A DNA stretch of 64,000 nucleotides from Leishmania mexicana MHOM/GT/2001/U1103 (lineage: Eukaryota > Euglenozoa > Kinetoplastea > Trypanosomatida > Trypanosomatidae): the NCBI RefSeq assembly GCF_000234665.1, contig NC_018314.1, forward strand, positions 248,001-312,000, written 5' to 3'. The notes below the pieces were generated by a model. It did no database searches. It had not been told where the DNA came from and worked only from the letters and a program-made list of their open reading frames with translations. The number at the start of each line of letters is the position of its first letter. The stretch's first letter is position 1. Positions 52,384 through 62,477 of this stretch are shown here, one piece after another. The position numbers and the translations under genes were made by a program.

Positions 52384-55260
52384 CTACCCGTCCAGCTTTG
52401 CGTACTGCAGCACCAGATGCCGACCGTACAGGTGCGTTGCTTTGAGCGTCTCCAGCGCGCGTGCCGCCTCGGCCTCGGAGAGGAACTCGACGAAGGCAAA
52501 ACCCCGATGGTTGTTCTCGCGGTGGGAGGAGAAGGCGTGGCTCTTGCGCGGCACACGCACGGTACGGATCTCGCTGAAGGCGGAGAAGAGCTCGCGTACG
52601 TCCTTCTCGGTCGCCTCAAAAGGGAGGTTCTTGACGATGAGCTTCTGCGGGTCGCTGCCGGGCGGCACCTTTGATACCGACGCAGAATTCGAGATGGCGC
52701 CACTTCCGCCGTTGTCTGGACTTACGCCACCGGCGCGACGGCGAGCGATGACGGCGGTCTTTGTGGGGTCGAACTCATCGTGATTTCCACCGTCCGCGTC
52801 AGCTCCAGCGAACCGTCTCGTGGTGCCCTGTGGTGCCGCGGTGGTGTCTGCCACACGTGCCTGCTGCTGCAGCTGAGCGGTGTGCTTGCTGACGACGCAC
52901 GACAGAGTGCGACCCGCCAGGGTCTTGCCGTTGAGCTTCGCCACACAGTAGGCCAGGGTGCTCTGGTCCGCCACGGTGAGGAAGGCTCGGCCTTGCTCCT
53001 GCTGGAGGACGAGGCGCTTGATGAGTGTCTCTGGCGCGCGGGCCAGTCGCGGGCATGCATCCAATAGGAAGGCGTGCAGCTCATCCTCGGTGGTTTGAAA
53101 GGGGATGTTGGTGAGAAACAGCGTGTACACCATCGCCTTGGCGACCACGGCGGCAGCAGAGTCACCGGTGTCGGCGTCCGGATCGTTGTCAGCGGATGGG
53201 CCACCCACCAGCCCTAGGTCTGAGGCAGCTACAGCTGAAGCGCTGCCGCCCTCGCCGTCTTCCATCAACGCCCCGACCGGTGCCCACTCGAGGAACAGCG
53301 GCGCTGTCTTGAAAAGCTTGTAGGAGAGCCGCGTGAAGGCGATGCGCGCGTCTTGCGGATGCGTGTAGCGGAACAGCGCAAACGTCCCTGCAGACGGGAA
53401 GGCCGACGTCTCTAGCACACCGAAGCGCACAAATAACTTTGTGAGCTCCGCTGCATCGTTGCCATCCTTTAGCTGGAGGTTCTTCACGAGAATGGTCGTG
53501 TTCGACCGCGACTTCAGAAAGTTCTGCGTGGCACCCTCTAGGAGATCAAAGGCAATCCCTTCGTCGCTCAGCACTTGCTGCACCTCGCTCGTCAGATACG
53601 CCTCTGCGATGGCCGCGCGCACGGCGGCACCCTTGGCACCGACGCCGACGACATCCTCCGACCGCACGCCAAGCCGCTGCGCCACCGTCTCCACGGCCGC
53701 GTGGCTGTTCATGTACATTGTGTTCCACGTCACTTGCCCGCCTCCGCCCTCCTTGCCGCGGCGATCCGCCTCGCGCTGCTTCTTGAACTGGGAGGATCCA
53801 GCAAGAGTCGCCCCGTTCAGTGCACCATTGGCTGCTTGAGCGGCTGCCGTCGAGGCGAGCGCAGCTTCTCGCTCCATCACACGCTTGCTGTGGGGGTCCT
53901 CTTCGGCGGCGCTGACGCGGAGCAGGCGACCCATGAGGATGGCACCGCGGCACAACTGAAGCGCTCGCACCGCATCCTCGCCCGATGAAAAGCGCATGAA
54001 GGCAGCGCCTTTGTTCTGCCGCGTGTCTTTGGTGAGGGGGATGTGCACCGACTCCACGGGTCCCACGAGGGAGGCGGCAAACTGCTTCAGGTGCTCTTCG
54101 GTGGCGATGTACGGGATGTTGGCAAGGCGAATGCGGTGGGACGCACGCGCGATCTCTTCCTGCGCCTCCTGCGTCATGGCCGCAGGGTCATGGTCAACAC
54201 CTTTCTTCCCTAGATTCGTCGAGTTAGCGGCATTCATAGCCGTAGCAGGGATGTCCCCGTCGACATCACTGTCGCGCGTGGAGGCGACGTCGTCCGCGCC
54301 ATCTTCTCGCCGCGCCGTTTCTTTCGCATCCACCGCGCTGTGCGTCAGGGGGCCCGCGAGTCTGGCCAGGAAGTCCATGTCGCTCACTTCCCCCAGCGCT
54401 TGCTGCCGCGACAGGGCCAGACGCTCTTGTTCGGCCTCGTCGTCGTCATTGGTGTCGCCGCCGTCAGCGGCACGCCTCTCGGCTTGCTGGCGGCTCCTCC
54501 GATGCTGCGGCGTCTTCTCGCCCATAGCGGAATTCTTCGGCTCATCCTCACCCGCCGCAGCTGTAGACGAGGTATCCGGAGCCAGGAGCACCTCTGCTGC
54601 CCACGTGGGCCCTTCCGTCGCCTTGCTTCGCAGCTCTACAAACTCACGCTGACGGCGTGCGAGGCCGTCCGCTAAGGTCGCACCGGTGTCACTGTCCTTC
54701 TGCCCATCCTCCTGGTCACTGTCGCGCGCACGCTTGCGAGTCGGCGCCTGCTCGCGCGACGTCGTGGACGAGGTGAGCCCGGAGGCGTGGGCATCGTCTG
54801 CGGCGCCAGCTCTCGATTTGCCTCTGCTCTTCCGGCCGCTCATCTCTTCTCCCTGCTGCTGCTGCTGCTGCTGCTGCTGCTTGCGCAGCTGATTCAGCGT
54901 GACGCCGACCTCGTTGAGGCCCTTCGCCAGCTCGACCTTCAGACGAGAGCTGCGGAAGAAGGAGCTGTTAAAGTACTCGGCGACAAAGTGCCCCGCCGCT
55001 GAGGTACGGAAGCCGACAAACGCCATGCGGAGGATCATCTTGGGGGCCTTGGCTGCTGCGACTGCGCCGACGGAGCCCTGCCGTTGCTTCTGATGCCTGT
55101 GGTGGTGATCCCGGTCCGTGGCCGTGGCGGGTCTGCGAATAAACTGCACGTCGGTGATCTCCAGCAGCGGAGCCTCTCGCGGCGCCGTGCGCAGGAGGTG
55201 CTGTTTCAGCTGCTCCTCCGTGCAGTCGTTTGGTAGGTTGAGAATGCGCACACGCGACAT
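52384..55260 (-). CDS. multi-RRM rRNA-processing protein, RBM19/Mrd1 homologue
   Basis: A 958-residue RNA-binding protein from the ATG at 55258-55260, chosen because the first RRM starts at once (MSRVRILNLPNDCTEEQLKQ). Five RRMs are visible: about 2-112, 374-454, 588-661, 712-790 and 872-958. Between RRM2 and RRM3 is WNTMYMN, matching the WNTLFM signature that follows the second RRM in RBM19/Mrd1. The last RRM ends THLYGRHLVLQYAKLDG, very close to the family's C-terminus. In yeast and animals this protein joins the 90S pre-ribosome and is needed for early 18S rRNA cleavages through U3 snoRNA-pre-rRNA pairing, so a nucleolar role is expected. A Gln tract (about 128-136) and a long acidic, Ser-rich linker (about 140-370) are local expansions. 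Purine run 55312-55335 is a splice-tract candidate. Confidence 0.88.
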   Translation of the reverse strand: MSRVRILNLPNDCTEEQLKQHLLRTAPREAPLLEITDVQFIRRPATATDRDHHHRHQKQRQGSVGAVAAAKAPKMILRMAFVGFRTSAAGHFVAEYFNSSFFRSSRLKVELAKGLNEVGVTLNQLRKQQQQQQQQQGEEMSGRKSRGKSRAGAADDAHASGLTSSTTSREQAPTRKRARDSDQEDGQKDSDTGATLADGLARRQREFVELRSKATEGPTWAAEVLLAPDTSSTAAAGEDEPKNSAMGEKTPQHRRSRQQAERRAADGGDTNDDDEAEQERLALSRQQALGEVSDMDFLARLAGPLTHSAVDAKETARREDGADDVASTRDSDVDGDIPATAMNAANSTNLGKKGVDHDPAAMTQEAQEEIARASHRIRLANIPYIATEEHLKQFAASLVGPVESVHIPLTKDTRQNKGAAFMRFSSGEDAVRALQLCRGAILMGRLLRVSAAEEDPHSKRVMEREAALASTAAAQAANGALNGATLAGSSQFKKQREADRRGKEGGGGQVTWNTMYMNSHAAVETVAQRLGVRSEDVVGVGAKGAAVRAAIAEAYLTSEVQQVLSDEGIAFDLLEGATQNFLKSRSNTTILVKNLQLKDGNDAAELTKLFVRFGVLETSAFPSAGTFALFRYTHPQDARIAFTRLSYKLFKTAPLFLEWAPVGALMEDGEGGSASAVAASDLGLVGGPSADNDPDADTGDSAAAVVAKAMVYTLFLTNIPFQTTEDELHAFLLDACPRLARAPETLIKRLVLQQEQGRAFLTVADQSTLAYCVAKLNGKTLAGRTLSCVVSKHTAQLQQQARVADTTAAPQGTTRRFAGADADGGNHDEFDPTKTAVIARRRAGGVSPDNGGSGAISNSASVSKVPPGSDPQKLIVKNLPFEATEKDVRELFSAFSEIRTVRVPRKSHAFSSHRENNHRGFAFVEFLSEAEAARALETLKATHLYGRHLVLQYAKLDG
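54854..54882. repeat. CTG/CAG repeat encoding poly-Gln in the RBM19/Mrd1 homologue
   Basis: A run of CTG triplets on the plus strand, CAG on the coding strand, gives about nine Gln just after the first RRM. It is a likely length polymorphism. Confidence 0.8.
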
Positions 55261-56079
55261 GGCGCGTTTGTTAGCAGTGCGATGCTGCGAAGGACATGTA
55301 GATCGTGTCACGGGAGGGCGAGCAGAGGAGAGATGAGGAAAGTTTTAGTTGGACAGAACACATACACGCAGAGACATAATACACATAAAAGGATTCTGGC
55401 AGGAGGCGGCAACGGCACCACCATCACACTAGCACCGCCGCGCGCATGCGAGGGGGCCCCTCTCCCCCCGAACACTCACACACACAGACACAGACGTCGG
55501 TGCGTGTACCTTCCTCGTGCTGAGTTCATCCGCGAGCACTGCATACACAAACATACACACAGAGGGAGGGGGAGAGATGTGAAGCAAACAAGAACAGAAA
55601 AAAAGGTTACAGGTAAAGCAAGCAGAAAAAAAAGGCCGCGTACGCACACACGCACACATACATACATACATACATATATGTGTGTGCAGACGTATATCTA
55701 TATGCCACGCACATGCACACCAATACATATGCATGTACATCGGTACAGACCTAAACACACGTTCGCCCATACACGTGTGTGCGCCGACGCGGCACCGCTG
55801 TCAACGCCTCTTTCACCCATGTCCAAAGCACGATCGCTGGCCCCTCCCCTCACCTCCCTCTCCGTTGTGCCTTCACACCACCACGCACGCGGGTGCCGTT
55901 GGGTGCCGAACACACACACATAAAAAAAAAACGATGAGTCCACGTGAGGGGAGAGAGAGGGGGGGGAGTGGGCGGGACTCGGGCGGCATCGGCGCTCGCT
56001 CTACCGAGCAAAGATAAAAGAAAACGGTAACGATGCCCAAGGGCAGCGCAAACAAAGTTCATTAAGCGTGTGCGTGTGT
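55261..56079. other. intergenic region with CA/TA microsatellites
   Basis: About 820 bases without a gene. It contains a purine tract near 55312-55335 and another at 55561-55579, CA runs at about 55475-55488 and 55644-55658, ACAT repeats at 55656-55677 and an A run at about 55921-55931. Confidence 0.55.
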
Positions 56080-56085
56080 GTGTGT

Positions 56086-56640
56086 CCACATCCTCTGCGG
56101 TATACAGGATGGGGCCAAGCCGCCACGCGGCACCCAACCCACCCACCTCCTCGACCGGGCCCCGCCACAGACCTCATCGCGTGGCGCGAGGCATCGGTAG
56201 ACACACACGCGCTACAGCAGTGCGCCGACTCGGCTACCTGAGCACGGCCGCTGGCTCAGGCTCTACCTGGCCCCACGCGTCGCAGGTGTCCGCCTCACCG
56301 CCGCTCCCACTGTGCCGGCCACCACCTCACGCACCTCATCAGGGTGACGCTCAGGCCCCCTGCCAGCAGGCAGTGATGGCCGGGTGGGATGTGTTCGAAT
56401 TGCGCTGGCATTTCGCCTGTCATAGGGATGGTGCAAAGGTGCTCGCTGTCGCAGGTCGCACCGGCGCAACCATGTCCACGACATGAGCGCCGACATGGCA
56501 GTCGCGATGCATCGCTCTGGCCTCCCCACGTCGTAGGCACGTGACCACGTCACCAGCAAAAGCGGTTCGGCATTGGCAAGGGATGGAGGGGGAGAAGGGG
56601 GGTGGGGAAGGGGGTGCTTGGCTTCCAGCCCAAACAGAGC
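56086..56640 (-). mobile_element. SIDER2-like degenerate retroposon in permease 3'UTR (copy A)
   Basis: About 550 bases in the presumed 3'UTR of the permease gene. It has the size, GC-rich composition and position of a Leishmania SIDER2 element. Read along the mRNA it ends GGCCCCATCCTGTATACCGC, a segment I recall as common in these elements. No coding capacity is evident. SIDER2 elements are extinct, truncated retroposons reported to destabilise mRNAs. The identification rests on recall and context, not alignment. Confidence 0.55.
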
Positions 56641-56858
56641 GTGGTCCACTGGACCCTGGGATGCCGCGCATTGCGGCGTGTGTGTATGTGCGCCTCCCCC
56701 CTCTCGTCGTCGTCAAGGGGTTTGCATTCGGGTACCAAAGGAGAAGAAACGCGAGAGCTGTGCAACGGCCGGGCAGAGGCGTATACCGACACACTCACAC
56801 TCCGACGCGCGCACCAGGAGGGGACGGCGGCTCAAAGCACGTTCGCCCTTCTTCCCCT
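56641..56858. other. 3' flank of permease copy A
   Basis: About 220 bases between the SIDER2-like element and the permease stop codon, matching 59471-59688. No gene is seen. Confidence 0.5.
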
Positions 56859-58175
56859 CTATAGAGTCTCGATGATACTGTATGTGCCGATAACCATGAT
56901 GAGCACTCCCACGAGAAGGTACACGTAGCAGCGGATGCGCTTGAAGGTAACGCACGGCGTCGCAACGAAGATCTTCTTCCAGTACTGCAGCGTGTTGCGG
57001 TCCGCATCGGGGTACGCCACGGCATACTTCACATGCATGGCGAGGACCGACGGGATGATCATGACCATGCACACTGACGGCAGCGCGCCAATGAACGCGA
57101 CGACGGTGTTGACGGCTGAGGTCGGCATCCCCATGGCCAGGGCCCAGATAACAAGATTGATGAGCAGACGGAGGCCGATGCCTATCCAGCTATGTGGTTT
57201 GCACCTCACCGTCTGGTCAATCAGCTGCATCGCTGGCATGAACTGCACCGGGTAGGTGAAGATGAGGTTGAGCATAAAACACACGCGCACACTCGTACCC
57301 CACGGCGAGTGCGCCACCTTGGCCACCAGCGAGGTGGTCATGGAGTTGCCGTAGGCGAGGTAGCCAGTCAAGCCAAACAGTATGTACCAAGCAATCACGC
57401 CGATGATGACAAGGGTCGCCATCTTGAGCACCAGCCGCTTCTTCGTGCAGGCGGCGTGCACCGGCAGGATGATGGCAATGCCCTCCAGCACCATCATGTT
57501 GTTGGCGAGGTTATTGAACCAGCCCACGGNNNNNNNNNNNNNNNNNNNNNNNNNNNNNNNNNNNNNNNNNNNNNNNNNNNNNNNNNNNNNNNNNNNNNNN
57601 NNNNNNNNNNNNNNNNNNNNNNNNNNNNNGCTGGCTGTACATGAGCAGAGCCCAACTGCGCAGGGCCATGCACNNAACAAGAACCAACNCAATCCGGCGC
57701 CGCACACGTAGCGGCACACTNGCGAGTAGGTGGTCACATCGCTGCGGTTGATCGTCACCTTCACATCCACCAGCATCCGCGTACAGTCGATGACGGCGGC
57801 GCCCATGAGGACGGTGAGGATCACAGAGACTGCGTAGCCTGCATCGGGGTAGAAGGTGGGCAGTAGGTACACGCCGGTGCCGACGTTTGCTTTGAAGACG
57901 TGGAAGGCGGACTTGTAGATGTTTGTGTTCTCCTTTAGCTCACCGGCGGCGAGGCGGACGACAGTCGTGTCATCCTCGTCGTCTATTTCCAGGTACTCCT
58001 GCGCCTTCTGGTCGTTCTGGGGGACGGAGGGGTCGCCATGGCTCGCGTCCCCGTCGCCCTCCACCTCAGCCCCGCTCATGAAGTCCTCGATGAGGGTGCT
58101 GCGGTGATGTTCGTCCTCCATTTGCGTGAGATGTGCGGGTTCGTTGTCTGATGCGGTGCTCGGGAACCTGGTCAT
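56859..58175 (-). CDS. amino-acid permease (AAAP family), copy A, interrupted by assembly gap
   Basis: Multi-pass amino-acid transporter of the AAAP/SLC36-38 type, a near-identical copy of the gene at 59689-61155. Comparison shows 100 N (57530-57629) standing for about 250 coding bases. The bases next to the gap are poor: ambiguous N at 57674-57675, 57689 and 57721, plus several single-base deletions between 57640 and 57690 that shift the frame locally relative to copy B. These look like read-end errors at a collapsed repeat rather than a genuine pseudogene, because both ends agree with copy B. At the N-terminus, two residues differ from copy B (His for Arg and Glu for Lys, in MEDEHHRSTLIEDF). 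The true protein is probably about 488 residues. Confidence 0.75.
   Translation of the reverse strand: MTRFPSTASDNEPAHLTQMEDEHHRSTLIEDFMSGAEVEGDGDASHGDPSVPQNDQKAQEYLEIDDEDDTTVVRLAAGELKENTNIYKSAFHVFKANVGTGVYLLPTFYPDAGYAVSVILTVLMGAAVIDCTRMLVDVKVTINRSDVTTYSXVCRYVCGAGLXWFLXXAWPCAVGLCSCTASXXXXXXXXXXXXXXXXXXXXXXXXXXXXXXXXXXVGWFNNLANNMMVLEGIAIILPVHAACTKKRLVLKMATLVIIGVIAWYILFGLTGYLAYGNSMTTSLVAKVAHSPWGTSVRVCFMLNLIFTYPVQFMPAMQLIDQTVRCKPHSWIGIGLRLLINLVIWALAMGMPTSAVNTVVAFIGALPSVCMVMIIPSVLAMHVKYAVAYPDADRNTLQYWKKIFVATPCVTFKRIRCYVYLLVGVLIMVIGTYSIIETL
57530..57629. other. assembly gap (100 N) inside permease copy A
   Basis: Placeholder gap. Alignment of flanks to copy B (60360 to about 60605) shows that about 246 bases are missing here, so the gap length is not real. 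Confidence 0.95.
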
Positions 58176-58295
58176 GCGTGCGAGCAGGAGGTGGGTGGGT
58201 GGGGATGGGTGGGGCGGTCAATCGAATTGGGGGGAGGGGGAGGGGGGTTATTGTGGTAAAGGGAAAATAAGGACGGGTCCAAAGGAAGGGGGGGG

Positions 58296-58909
58296 TGAGG
58301 AGAGAGAGGGTGGGGTGGGGGTGGTGGTGGTGGTCCAACGCCGCCGACGAGGAGAGAGAACGCTGCGCCGTACCGTGGCAGCTCTGAAGAAGCTGCGAAG
58401 GGAGCAGTTCGGTCGCGGGCGGTTGTGCCAGCGACGGCCACTTCAGAGGGAGGAGGGGGTGAGGGGTGGGGAAAAGGGTGCTCGGCGTACGGAAGCCCGC
58501 CTTGCACCCACTGTAGGAAAGTTGAGGAGTAGGATGAACCTTGGGAAGAGGGGGGAGGGGGAGGGGCCCACAAAGCCAGTGGAGGCGTGAGAAAAGACTG
58601 CGTGTGCCCACAGATTAGGCGAGGGGGAATAGGCGCGTTCCGTCGGAGACGGGAAGATGGTGACCCTCTCAAAGCCTTCCACCGATCCATATCACCGCTA
58701 TGGCTCTCTACTGCAGTCATCTCTGGCTGCTTCTGTGTGTGCGTGGGCGCACGTGTGTGTGTGTGTGTGTGCCAATCGTGCGCTTTCCGTGTCGCACCGA
58801 AGTGTCACAACACACAACACACAGCACACACACATATCCGAATAAAGCTATAAAAGAGAAATGTTACCGTTACCTGTGCGCTTAGTACCCATACCCCACG
58901 CGTGCGCGT
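58296..58909. other. spacer between tandem permease units
   Basis: About 610 bases not shared with the other copy. It carries (GGT)n near 58319-58333, purine tracts near 58296-58317 and 58545-58562, and a TG run at about 58754-58770. It would hold the 5'UTR of copy A and the end of the copy B 3'UTR. No gene is seen. Confidence 0.55.
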
Positions 58910-58915
58910 GTGTGT

Positions 58916-59470
58916 CCACATCCTCTGCGGTATACAGGATGGGGCCAAGCCGCCACGCGGCACCCAACCCACCCACCTCCTCGACCGGGCCCCGCCACAG
59001 ACCTCATCGCGTGGCGCGAGGCATCGGTGGACACACACGCGCTACAGCAGTGCGCCGACTCGGCTACCTGAGCACGGCCGCTGGCTCAGGCTCTACCTGG
59101 CCCCACGCGTCGCAGGTGTCCGCCTCACCGCCGCTCCCACTGTGCCGGCCACCACCTCACGCACCTCATCAGGGTGACGCTCAGGCCCCCTGCCAGCAGG
59201 CAGTGATGGCCGGGTGGGATGCGTTCGAATTGCGCTGGCGTTTCGCCTGTCATAGGGATGGTGCAAAGGTGCTCGCTGTCGCAGGTCGCACCGGCGCAAC
59301 CATGTCCACGACATGAGCGCCGACATGGCAGTCGCGATGCATCGCTCTGGCCTCCCCACGTCGTAGGCACGTGACCACGTCACCAGCAAAAGCGGTTCGG
59401 CATTGGCAAGGGATGGAGGGGGAGAAGGGGGGTGGGGAAGGGGGTGCTTGGCTTCCAGCCCAAACAGAGC
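58916..59470 (-). mobile_element. SIDER2-like degenerate retroposon in permease 3'UTR (copy B)
   Basis: Duplicate of the element at 56086-56640, with a few point differences. Its presence in both copies shows that it was already in the 3' flank before the tandem duplication, or that the copies have been homogenised since. Confidence 0.55.
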
Positions 59471-59688
59471 GTGGTCCACTGGACCCTGGGATGCCGCGCA
59501 TTGCGGCGTGTGTGTATGTGCGCCTCCCCCCTCTCGTCGTCGTCAAGGGGTTTGCATTCGGGTACCAAAGGAGAAGAAACGCGAGAGCTGTGCAACGGCC
59601 GGGCAGAGGCGTATACCGACACACTCACACTCCGACGCGCGCACCAGGAGGGGACGGCGGCTCAAAGCACGTTCGCCCTTCTTCCCCT
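59471..59688. other. 3' flank of permease copy B
   Basis: About 220 bases between the SIDER2-like element and the stop codon, essentially the same as in copy A. No gene is seen. Confidence 0.5.
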
Positions 59689-61155
59689 CTATAGAGTCTC
59701 GATGATACTGTATGTGCCGATAACCATGATGAGCACTCCCACGAGAAGGTACACGTAGCAGCGGATGCGCTTGAAGGTAACGCACGGCGTCGCAACGAAG
59801 ATCTTCTTCCAGTACTGCAGCGTGTTGCGGTCCGCATCGGGGTACGCCACGGCATACTTCACATGCATGGCGAGGACCGACGGGATGATCATGACCATGC
59901 ACACTGACGGCAGCGCGCCAATGAACGCGACGACGGTGTTGACGGCTGAGGTCGGCATCCCCATGGCCAGGGCCCAGATAACAAGATTGATGAGCAGACG
60001 GAGGCCGATGCCTATCCAGCTATGTGGTTTGCACCTCACCGTCTGGTCAATCAGCTGCATCGCTGGCATGAACTGCACCGGGTAGGTGAAGATGAGGTTG
60101 AGCATAAAACACACGCGCACACTCGTACCCCACGGCGAGTGCGCCACCTTGGCCACCAGCGAGGTGGTCATGGAGTTGCCGTAGGCGAGGTAGCCAGTCA
60201 AGCCAAACAGTATGTACCAAGCAATCACGCCGATGATGACAAGGGTCGCCATCTTGAGCACCAGCCGCTTCTTCGTGCAGGCGGCGTGCACCGGCAGGAT
60301 GATGGCAATGCCCTCCAGCACCATCATGTTGTTGGCGAGGTTATTGAACCAGCCCACGGGGATGCGGTTGCCGGCGACGTTGCAGCCCGGGTGAACACCG
60401 TCCTGGTTGAGCTGTACGAGCGACGTTGCGAAGCAGGATATGAGGGAGTAGAAGACACTGACGGTGGCGATGATGGAGCCGATGGCGAGCAGCGAGAGGT
60501 TGTCGGAAAAGCACGTCATGGGGAAGCACAGGAAGAGCATCACCGACACCCACAAGTACTTGGAGCCCCTGAAGTTGACGAGGTCATCCATGGTGTCACC
60601 AAACAGCTGGCTGTACATGAGGCAGAAGCCAAACTGCGCAAGGGCCATGGCAACAAACAAGAACCAACCCAATCCGGCGCCGCACACGTAGCGGCACACC
60701 TGCGAGTAGGTGGTCACATCGCTGCGGTTGATCGTCACCTTCACATCCACCAGCATCCGCGTACAGTCGATGACGGCGGCGCCCATGAGGACGGTGAGGA
60801 TCACAGAGACTGCGTAGCCTGCATCGGGGTAGAAGGTGGGCAGTAGGTACACGCCGGTGCCGACGTTTGCTTTGAAGACGTGGAAGGCGGACTTGTAGAT
60901 GTTTGTGTTCTCCTTTAGCTCACCGGCGGCGAGGCGGACGACAGTCGTGTCATCCTCGTCGTCTATTTCCAGGTACTCCTGCGCCTTCTGGTCGTTCTGG
61001 GGGACGGAGGGGTCGCCATGGCTCGCGTCCCCGTCGCCCTCCACCTCAGCCCCGCTCATGAAGTCCTTGATGAGGGTGCTGCGGTGACGTTCGTCCTCCA
61101 TTTGCGTGAGATGTGCGGGTTCGTTGTCTGATGCGGTGCTCGGGAACCTGGTCAT
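59689..61155 (-). CDS. amino-acid permease (AAAP family), copy B, complete
   Basis: A 488-residue transporter of the amino acid/auxin permease family, expected at the plasma membrane. The ~80-residue N-terminus is hydrophilic and acidic (DDEDDT-type clusters). The first membrane segment begins with the family-typical KANVGTGVYLLPTFYPDAGY (about 94-113). About ten or eleven hydrophobic segments follow, including VILTVLMGAAVIDCTRMLVD and LVIIGVIAWYILFGLTGYLA, with the conserved loop VRCKPHSW before a late helix. It ends a few residues after the last helix. The substrate is not predictable from sequence alone; Leishmania members transport neutral or cationic amino acids or proline. The start is the ATG at 61153-61155, and a strong purine tract at 61261-61296 is the likely splice signal. 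Confidence 0.9.
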   Translation of the reverse strand: MTRFPSTASDNEPAHLTQMEDERHRSTLIKDFMSGAEVEGDGDASHGDPSVPQNDQKAQEYLEIDDEDDTTVVRLAAGELKENTNIYKSAFHVFKANVGTGVYLLPTFYPDAGYAVSVILTVLMGAAVIDCTRMLVDVKVTINRSDVTTYSQVCRYVCGAGLGWFLFVAMALAQFGFCLMYSQLFGDTMDDLVNFRGSKYLWVSVMLFLCFPMTCFSDNLSLLAIGSIIATVSVFYSLISCFATSLVQLNQDGVHPGCNVAGNRIPVGWFNNLANNMMVLEGIAIILPVHAACTKKRLVLKMATLVIIGVIAWYILFGLTGYLAYGNSMTTSLVAKVAHSPWGTSVRVCFMLNLIFTYPVQFMPAMQLIDQTVRCKPHSWIGIGLRLLINLVIWALAMGMPTSAVNTVVAFIGALPSVCMVMIIPSVLAMHVKYAVAYPDADRNTLQYWKKIFVATPCVTFKRIRCYVYLLVGVLIMVIGTYSIIETL

Positions 61156-61260
61156 GCGTGCGAGCAGGAGGTGGGTGGGTGGGGATGGGTGGGGCGGTCA
61201 ATCGAATTGGGGGGAGGGGGAGGGGGGTTATTGTGGTAAAGGGAAAATAAGGACGGGTCC

Positions 61261-61296
61261 AAAGGAAGGGGGGGGGGTGAGGGGGGAGAGGGTGGG
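61261..61296 (-). promoter_or_regulatory. polypyrimidine tract upstream of permease copy B
   Basis: An almost uninterrupted plus-strand purine run, hence polypyrimidine in the transcript, about 105-140 bases upstream of the start codon. A matching but slightly different tract precedes copy A at 58281-58317. It is a candidate spliced-leader acceptor signal. Confidence 0.5.
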
Positions 61297-62477
61297 TTGG
61301 TGAGGCCACTCCACACAGACTCCTTTCGTATGCGAGATGCGACGGATTGTTGGAAAGGGATGTGAATGTGTGTGCGTATTGGGAGAGGGAGAGAGGAAGG
61401 GAGAGGGGCGGAAATCGTGCGAGAGAGTATGGATCGCGGGGGCGTCACGGGACGAGTTGCTTGCCTCTGTGGCACAACGGAGATGGACTGTGATGGCGAA
61501 GTTTTACTGAAGACGCGTGGGGAAGCGAGAAGGGGGGGGGGATGGGGAGGGGAAGGCGACGACGATGAACGCAGCAGGCCAAGGGAAAGGAGAGGGAGGG
61601 GTATAGGCAAAATTAACTGCATAGCATAGTGTGGGGGGAGGGGGATGCCGGCGGATGTTGCCTGGCGAGCACCGAGAGGGCTGAGAGGTAGATCGGAGGA
61701 GGAGGAGAGGAGAGGAGAGGCGACGCGGGGCGCGAGCGGGCGAACAGCACTCACCGAAAAGGCCCCAAAGTGAATCGCACGTGTACGCCTGTGCGCATGC
61801 AGGCATGCGTGCGTCGGATCTCCGCCTTTTGTTTTGTCTTCGGTATTTGGTGCCCCGCAGAGGGACAGACGAGGCGGGTTTCTCCTCTTCCTGCGTATGC
61901 TGCCGCGTTCGGTTGGCGAAGGGGTAGTGGACGGAGTGACGATGAGGAGAAGGGCTGAGGGGGAGGGGGACGGGGGAGGGCTCTGTGCGCATGTACATAT
62001 GCATGTGCGTCGGTGATGGCACTAGCACGTCCCACGACACGGACACGTGACGTATGGAGCAGCCGCCCTACTCCTGACTTTCGCCATTCCCCCCCTCTCC
62101 CCTGCCTCCATGGCTCACCCTTTCAGCCACGCGGACGCGTGCGCCAGAGCATTAGACGGAGCAAAGCAAAAACCGAAAATAAACACACCGAACACGAAGA
62201 AGAAAACACACACGAGAAGAGCAGCACCAGTGCTACTAGAGTCGAGGTAGCATTGGCCGTGCGCACGCCTGTCGTGAGCGCCAGCAAGTTGAGGCTGGCG
62301 ACAACCGTACCACAGGACTGGAGACGCATACACACCTACACATTCATCTCACAAGAGAGAGGCCTGTGCATGTGCGACACCGCTCTCGATGGAGGCCTTG
62401 CTGTGACTGAGGTGCACAGTTAGCCCTTGCAGTTGTCGACGGCCCTCCTCAGCTACCTCACCTCGGCACAGAAGCAG
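61276..62477. other. 1.2-kb intergenic region
   Basis: No supported gene. It has several G/A-rich runs (about 61381-61405, 61528-61553, 61693-61718, 61946-61980) and ends as the 3' flank of the small gene at 62478. Open frames are low complexity. Confidence 0.5.

Larger units (their letters stand above)
56080..58295. repeat. tandem duplication unit A (permease plus flanks)
   Basis: This block is nearly identical to 58910-61275. The offset is 2830 bases up to the N gap and 2980 bases beyond it, so the gap in this copy replaces about 250 bases by 100 N. The unit includes the SIDER2-like 3' flank, the permease gene and about 115 bases of 5' flank. A few substitutions distinguish the copies. Confidence 0.92.
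58910..61275. repeat. tandem duplication unit B (permease plus flanks)
   Basis: The complete copy of the ~2.37-kb unit. It matches 56080-58295 apart from the gap and scattered substitutions (for example A/G at 56209 versus 59029). Confidence 0.92.

Noticed and set aside
57640..57730. frameshift in permease copy A as evidence of a pseudogene
   Set aside because: The differences cluster at the edge of an N gap with ambiguous bases and match read-end errors; the rest of the gene agrees with copy B.
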